From NCBI GenBank assembly GCA_035719045.1, contig DASTGO010000130.1:1-8400 (forward strand): a stretch of DNA of 8,400 nt. The letters run 5' to 3'. Position 1 is the first letter of the stretch. Each line of letters opens with the position of its first letter. Origin of the DNA: DASTGO01 sp035719045. GTDB lineage: Bacteria; Actinomycetota; Actinomycetes; Actinomycetales; Kineosporiaceae. Position numbers and translations under genes: made by a program. The notes under the pieces were generated by a model, which saw only the letters and a list, made by a program, of their open reading frames with translations, was not told where the DNA came from and did no database searches. This document shows, piece after piece, positions 5,131-8,400 of the stretch.

Positions 5131-5916
5131 TCAGCTGCCGAAGGCGCGCAGGTGCATCCGGGAGGCCCGGTCCAGCCTGGCGTACACCGTGGTCACGTCC
5201 TGGGCACTCACCCCGGCGCCGGCGCCCGAGAGGGCGGCGAGGTCGGCGTTCTCGACGTCCCGGCCGACGGCGAGCGCGGCGTCGGCGGAGGCGCTGCCGC
5301 GGGCCACCAGGTCGCGGTACTGCTGCTGCACCTGGGCGGAGGCGAACGACCCGTCCGGCCGGCCGGCGGTCGGGTCACTGATCCCGTACCGGGTCAGCAG
5401 CGCCCGCACCATCGTCAGATGCCAGGACTCCGCGGCGGCGATCCGGGTGAACCGGGTGTCCTTCGTGCTCGCCGCCAGCGCCACGTACACGTCGTGGGCG
5501 AGCTTCTCCTCCTCGGCCAGCCCGGCCAACTTCACCTTCTGGTCGGCGGTGAGGCTGCCCTGGGCCAGTCCGGCGAGCGGGTCGGCGACGGTCCCGTCCG
5601 CCCGGCGCCCCATCATGCCCGGGCCCGTGCCGTCGCCGGACATCATCCCGGGGCCGCCCACCATCCCGGGGCCACCCATCCTGCCGGGGCCACCCATCAT
5701 CCCGGGGCCACCCCGGCCACCGGCCGTGCCCCAGCCCCGGCCCTGCCCGTCGGGGTCCGTGACGCCGTAGGGGCAGCCGGCCGTCCCCGTGGCGGACTGA
5801 CGTGGGGTCGGCGAAGTGATCGAGGTCGCCGCGAGACCGAAGGCGGGCACGGCGAGCAGTCCGGCGGACAGGGTGGCAGCTGTCGCGGCGGCGGCGATGG
5901 TGACGGAACGGCGCAT
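5131..5916 (-). CDS. Secreted DUF2202 ferritin-like protein with Gly/Met-rich linker
   Basis: The 261-residue protein has an N-terminal signal peptide (MRRS, then an Ala-rich hydrophobic core to about residue 29), so it is exported. Residues ~69-102 are a Gly/Pro/Met-rich linker of GGPGMM, GGPGRM and GGPGMV units. The C-terminal ~140 residues match the DUF2202 ferritin-like domain as I know it: SLTADQKVKL (121-130), EEEKLAHDVY (135-144), AAESWHLTMV (161-170, an ExxH motif), VENADL (221-226) and SRMHLRAF (252-259). The Glu/His set recalls four-helix-bundle metal ligands, but the family's biochemical role is not established. The ATG start has GGAGG (5922-5926) five bases upstream. The gene is divergent from a two-component system across 179 bp, which makes it the obvious candidate target of that system. 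Met-rich segments can bind soft metals such as copper; here that is inference. Confidence 0.95.
   Translation of the reverse strand: MRRSVTIAAAATAATLSAGLLAVPAFGLAATSITSPTPRQSATGTAGCPYGVTDPDGQGRGWGTAGGRGGPGMMGGPGRMGGPGMVGGPGMMSGDGTGPGMMGRRADGTVADPLAGLAQGSLTADQKVKLAGLAEEEKLAHDVYVALAASTKDTRFTRIAAAESWHLTMVRALLTRYGISDPTAGRPDGSFASAQVQQQYRDLVARGSASADAALAVGRDVENADLAALSGAGAGVSAQDVTTVYARLDRASRMHLRAFGS
5642..5713 (-). repeat. Four in-frame 18-bp repeats encoding GGPGMM-type hexapeptides
   Basis: Units at 5642-5659, 5660-5677, 5678-5695 and 5696-5713 are variants of atcatcccggggccaccc, differing at one to three positions. Because 18 is a multiple of three, gain or loss of units keeps the DUF2202 frame and changes only linker length, so copy number may vary between strains. 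Confidence 0.85.
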
Positions 5917-6004
5917 GAGGTCCTCCAGGTCCGGGCCCGCGGCGCGCGGCGCCGGGGCTGGTGGTCGATTCCGGTTCCCACCCTCCGCGCCCCGTACGCA
6001 GCCC

Positions 6005-6068
6005 AGGTGACGGTGATGTGGAGGCCGTGTGGAGATCCCGCCCGCAGTGCCGCTGGTCCCCGTGACCT
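6005..6068. promoter_or_regulatory. Candidate response-regulator operator in the divergent intergenic region
   Basis: TGTGGAG occurs at 6017-6023 and again at 6028-6034, an 11-bp period on one face of the helix, the usual geometry for OmpR/PhoB-family dimers. Flanking it, aggtgacgg (6005-6013) and ccgtgacct (6060-6068) are inverted matches at 8 of 9 positions. The site lies 62-79 bp before the response-regulator start and ~100 bp before the DUF2202 start, so one site could serve both promoters. No clear -10/-35 pair is visible in this GC-rich stretch. Confidence 0.4.
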
Positions 6069-6095
6069 CACCGGGACGGGGCCGATGATGGAGCC

Positions 6096-6824
6096 GTGAG
6101 CACCGTGCTGGTCATCGAGGACGACCGCGATCTGCGGGACCTGCTGCGCCGCTACCTGGAACGGGCCGGGCACGCGGTGCTGTCCACCGGTTCGGGCCTG
6201 GAGGGGCTGGACCTGCTCACCTCGGCGGCCCCGGATCTCGTCCTGCTCGACCTCGGTCTGCCCGACCTCGACGGCCTGGAGATCCTGCGCGCTGCCCGGG
6301 CCCGCAGCGGCGGAACGCTGGGGACCGGCCGGGACGGCGGGCCGACCCCGCCCGCCTCCACCCCTGTGATCGTGCTGACCGCCCGCAGCGACCTGGAGGA
6401 CCGGATCACCGGCCTGTCCCTCGGCGCCGACGACTACGTGACCAAACCGTTCAGCCCGACCGAGGTCGCCCTGAGGGTCGGCGCCGTACTCGCCCGTACC
6501 TCCCCCGGCGGCGACGGCCGGGACAGCTTCGGCGCGGGTCGCCTGGTCATCGACCCGACCCTGCGGCAGGCCACCGTCGACGGACACCCGCTGGACCTGA
6601 CGCCGACCGAGTGGGGGGTGCTCACCACGCTGGCCTCGGTGCCCGGGCGGCCGTTCTCCCGCTACGAGCTGGTCAACCGGGTCCGCGGCTACGAGTTCGC
6701 CGGCTACGAGCGCAGCATCGACTCCCACGTGAAGAACCTGCGGCACAAGCTCGGCCCGGACGGCGCGGAGATCATCGAGACCGTGACGGGCGTCGGCTAC
6801 CGGCTGGGACTGCGCCGTGACTGA
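6096..6824 (+). CDS. OmpR/PhoB-family response regulator
   Basis: Phosphorylation-controlled cytosolic transcription factor and partner of the overlapping histidine kinase, 242 residues. The receiver domain (1-~134) has the acidic pocket E8-D9-D10, phospho-acceptor D52 (LLDLGLPDLDG), T95 (VIVLTAR) and K117 (VTKPF). The winged-helix DNA-binding domain (~145-240) has LTPTEWGVLTTLA, ERSIDSHVKNLRHKLG with the recognition helix, and ETVTGVGYRLG. Unusually, residues ~69-89 form a Gly/Pro/Thr-rich insertion between helix 3 and strand 4 of the receiver, where most relatives have only a few residues. The GTG start at 6096 has GGAG only two bases upstream, which is too close; GTG at 6105 has it 11 bases away, so the exact start is open. 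The stop overlaps the kinase start. Expected targets are the divergent DUF2202 gene and its own operon. Confidence 0.96.
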   Translation: MSTVLVIEDDRDLRDLLRRYLERAGHAVLSTGSGLEGLDLLTSAAPDLVLLDLGLPDLDGLEILRAARARSGGTLGTGRDGGPTPPASTPVIVLTARSDLEDRITGLSLGADDYVTKPFSPTEVALRVGAVLARTSPGGDGRDSFGAGRLVIDPTLRQATVDGHPLDLTPTEWGVLTTLASVPGRPFSRYELVNRVRGYEFAGYERSIDSHVKNLRHKLGPDGAEIIETVTGVGYRLGLRRD

Positions 6825-8361
6825 GCCGCCGGTCCGCAGCGACGGCCCGGATTCCGCCCCGGCCACCCGATCGGCGCAACCGGCCGGTCCAGGACCGGGC
6901 GGGCTCAGGCCGGGGCGCGGGCAGGGCGGGGGGACCACCCTGCGGGCGCGGTTGCTGCTGGCCTTCACCGTGGTCACGGTCACCGCGATCGCCCTGGTCA
7001 CCGCGGCGGCGTTCGTCGGGTCCTCGCGGGGGCTGTCGGCGCAGCAGGAGTCCGACCGCCGCGGCCTCACCCGCAACGCTGCGACGGCCGCCGCCGACGC
7101 CTACCGCCGGGCCGGAAGCTGGGACGGTGCCGACCTCGGCCCTGCCCTGGCGATCGCGACCGGGGGCGAGGCCTGGCTGGTGGTCCGGGACGGCACCGGG
7201 CAAGTGGTCACCACGACCTCCGGCCACGGCAACGGCCCGGGCAAGGGCAACGGACCCGGCAGGGGCCCAGGCAACGGCAACGGCCCGGGCAACGGCATGG
7301 GGATGGGCAACGGCATGGGGACGGGCATGCCGCACAACGGGATGGGCGGCCCCGGACCGGGTCAGGGCAGTCCGCTGCAGGCGCCGGTGACCGTCGACGG
7401 CACCGGGGTCGGAACCGTCACGCTGATCTTCCCGGCCTCCGGATCCGGGGCGGGGCGTCCGGTGGCCTGGACGTGGATCGGGATCGCAGCGCTGGCGGCC
7501 CTGGCACTGGCGCTGGTCGCCGCCTGGCTGATCACCCGGATGCTCACCCGCCCGCTGGCCGCGCTGATCGCCACCACCCGGGCCTTCGCCGCCGGTGACC
7601 GGGACGCGCGCACCGGCCTGACCGCCCCGGGCGAACTGGGCGCGCTGGCCACCGCCTTCGACGAGGCGGCGCAGACCGTCCAGCTCGCCGAGACCGCCCG
7701 CCGCCGGATGTCCGCCGACGTCGCCCACGAGCTGCGCACCCCGCTGGCCGCCCTGCAGGCCGGGTTGGAGGAACTGCGCGACGGCCTGGTCCCGGCCGAT
7801 GTCGCGACCCTGGCCCGCCTGCACGACCAGAGCCTGCGGCTGTCCCGGGTGGTGGCCGATCTGGCGGATCTGGCCGCCGCGGACGCCACCCGGCTCACCC
7901 TGCGCCCGGGACCGGTCGACCTGACCGCTGTGGCCGCAGCCGCCGCCGACGCCCACGAAGCTCCGCTGCGGGCGGCCGGGCTGACCCTGACCCGCACGCT
8001 GGACGGTCCTGTCGAGGTGCACGGCGACGCGGGACGGCTGCACCAGGTGGTGGCCAACCTGCTGCAGAACTGTGCCCGGCACTGCCGCCCCGGCGACCGG
8101 GTCGAACTGTCCGTCCGGACCGTTCCCGCGGCCGGGATCGCGCGGCTGACCGTCGCCGACACCGGGCCCGGGATCCACCCCGGGGACCTGCCGGAGGTGT
8201 TCACCCGGTTCTGGCGCTCCGGCGACGGCAGCGGGTCAGGCCTGGGCATGCCCATCGTCAAGGCGATCGTCGAGGCGCATGGCGGATCCGTCGGGGTCGA
8301 CTCCGACGGGCGTACCGGCACCCGGGTCACCGTCGACCTGCCCACCTCCCCGCGGCGCTGA
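6817..8361 (+). CDS. Membrane sensor histidine kinase with Gly/Asn/Met-rich sensor loop
   Basis: The 514-residue protein autophosphorylates and passes phosphate to D52 of the preceding regulator. A ~40-residue Pro/Gly-rich cytoplasmic tail comes first, then TM1 (~46-68), an extracytoplasmic segment (~69-215), TM2 (~217-239), HAMP (~240-292), the HisKA dimerisation domain with H304 in AHELRTPL, and the ATPase domain with N-box NLLQN (414-418), DTGPGI (448-453) and GSGLGMPIVKAIVEAHGG (473-490). All catalytic boxes are intact. The sensor segment has an ordered part with AWLVVRDGTGQVVTT (~119-133), then a tract at 136-184 rich in GNGPG, GMGMGNGMG and MPHNGMG, then a beta-like return. The GTG start overlaps the regulator's stop by eight bases (GTGACTGA), indicating translational coupling. 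The ligand is unknown; Met/His/Asn richness and the neighbouring Met-rich DUF2202 protein make metal or surface-polymer sensing worth considering. Confidence 0.96.
   Translation: MTEPPVRSDGPDSAPATRSAQPAGPGPGGLRPGRGQGGGTTLRARLLLAFTVVTVTAIALVTAAAFVGSSRGLSAQQESDRRGLTRNAATAAADAYRRAGSWDGADLGPALAIATGGEAWLVVRDGTGQVVTTTSGHGNGPGKGNGPGRGPGNGNGPGNGMGMGNGMGTGMPHNGMGGPGPGQGSPLQAPVTVDGTGVGTVTLIFPASGSGAGRPVAWTWIGIAALAALALALVAAWLITRMLTRPLAALIATTRAFAAGDRDARTGLTAPGELGALATAFDEAAQTVQLAETARRRMSADVAHELRTPLAALQAGLEELRDGLVPADVATLARLHDQSLRLSRVVADLADLAAADATRLTLRPGPVDLTAVAAAAADAHEAPLRAAGLTLTRTLDGPVEVHGDAGRLHQVVANLLQNCARHCRPGDRVELSVRTVPAAGIARLTVADTGPGIHPGDLPEVFTRFWRSGDGSGSGLGMPIVKAIVEAHGGSVGVDSDGRTGTRVTVDLPTSPRR
7222..7368 (+). 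repeat. Low-complexity Gly/Asn/Pro/Met repeat in the kinase sensor loop
   Basis: Irregular repeats of ggcaacggcccgggcaa and ggcaacggcatgggg type encode residues 136-184 of the kinase. Two subtypes are seen: a GNGPG-rich half (to ~158), then a GNGMG half with methionines at 161, 163, 167, 171 and 176. The tract lies outside the membrane between TM1 and TM2. Confidence 0.85.
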
Positions 8362-8375
8362 GCCCCGCCAGGGGT
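8362..8375 (+). terminator. Weak hairpin just after the kinase stop
   Basis: CCCC (8363-8366), loop GCCA and GGGG (8371-8374), with a possible G-T closing pair, follow the kinase stop immediately. The stem is only four to five pairs and has no T-tract, so a terminator role is weakly supported. The remaining bases to 8400 show nothing else. Confidence 0.25.
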
Positions 8376-8400
8376 CCGCGGGCGGCGGCTGCGCGACCCT

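Noticed and set aside
4154..5770. 538-codon + strand open frame across the Crp/Fnr-type and DUF2202 genes
   Set aside because: It runs antisense through two convincing genes and a tandem repeat, and its translation is Pro/Arg-rich with repeat-derived PAGLSPVGLS segments, not a protein family.
5917..5990. ECF-type promoter (GGAACC on the - strand near 5973-5978) for the DUF2202 gene
   Set aside because: No matching -10 element at 16-18 bases from it, so the match to a -35 alone is not enough.
5697..7076. Long - strand open frame crossing the divergent promoter, the regulator and the kinase start
   Set aside because: It overlaps two well-supported + strand genes and the 5' end of the DUF2202 gene; composition is typical of an antisense shadow.
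6772..8178. 468-codon - strand open frame opposite the histidine kinase
   Set aside because: All kinase catalytic boxes are intact on the + strand; the opposite frame has only His/Gln/Gly-rich low complexity.

Overview
The window is chromosomal-looking DNA from a very GC-rich bacterium, most likely an actinomycete. The evidence is strong G/C preference at third codon positions, GTG starts beside ATG starts, long spurious open frames opposite almost every gene, and actinobacterial-style protein families. I cannot name the genus. No transposase, integrase, phage gene, tRNA, rRNA or CRISPR array was seen.

Layout, left to right. (1) The last 35 codons of an unidentified + strand gene end at 106. 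(2) A convergent TPR-GGDEF diguanylate cyclase (177-1898, -) follows after a short run of degenerate ~19-bp repeats. (3) Next come three - strand genes: a small Cys-rich, probably zinc-binding protein (2050-2505) whose stop codon sits inside a perfect 32-bp palindrome; a zinc-dependent medium-chain alcohol dehydrogenase (2597-3595); and a 75-residue protein (3712-3939) with an excellent Shine-Dalgarno. Upstream of the 75-residue gene is a leader with a 13-bp perfect hairpin, four GGGCAGC copies and a possible FNR-type dyad. (4) A Crp/Fnr-family regulator of the DNR-like kind (4208-4912, -) has the FNR-type E-x-x-S-R recognition helix but no Fe-S cysteines. Its upstream region carries four 15-bp tandem repeats and two GTCC-N4-GGAC inverted motifs. 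(5) A secreted ferritin-like DUF2202 protein (5131-5916, -) is divergently transcribed from an OmpR-family response regulator (6096-6824, +) and its overlapping membrane histidine kinase (6817-8361, +).

How the genes may work together (inference). The right-hand part reads as an envelope-sensing divergon: kinase and regulator on one side, an exported DUF2202 protein on the other, with a TGTGGAG direct repeat at exactly 11-bp period between them as a plausible operator. Both the exported protein and the kinase's extracytoplasmic loop carry Gly/Pro/Met-rich low-complexity tracts, which suggests a shared ligand such as a metal or a surface polymer. In the middle, the DNR-like regulator may control the 75-residue protein and alcohol dehydrogenase through the dyad at 4116-4129, giving a small redox- or nitric-oxide-responsive module. 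The diguanylate cyclase appears to be a separate cytosolic signalling gene. I see no clearly new multi-gene system. The divergon and the structured leader are the parts most worth following.
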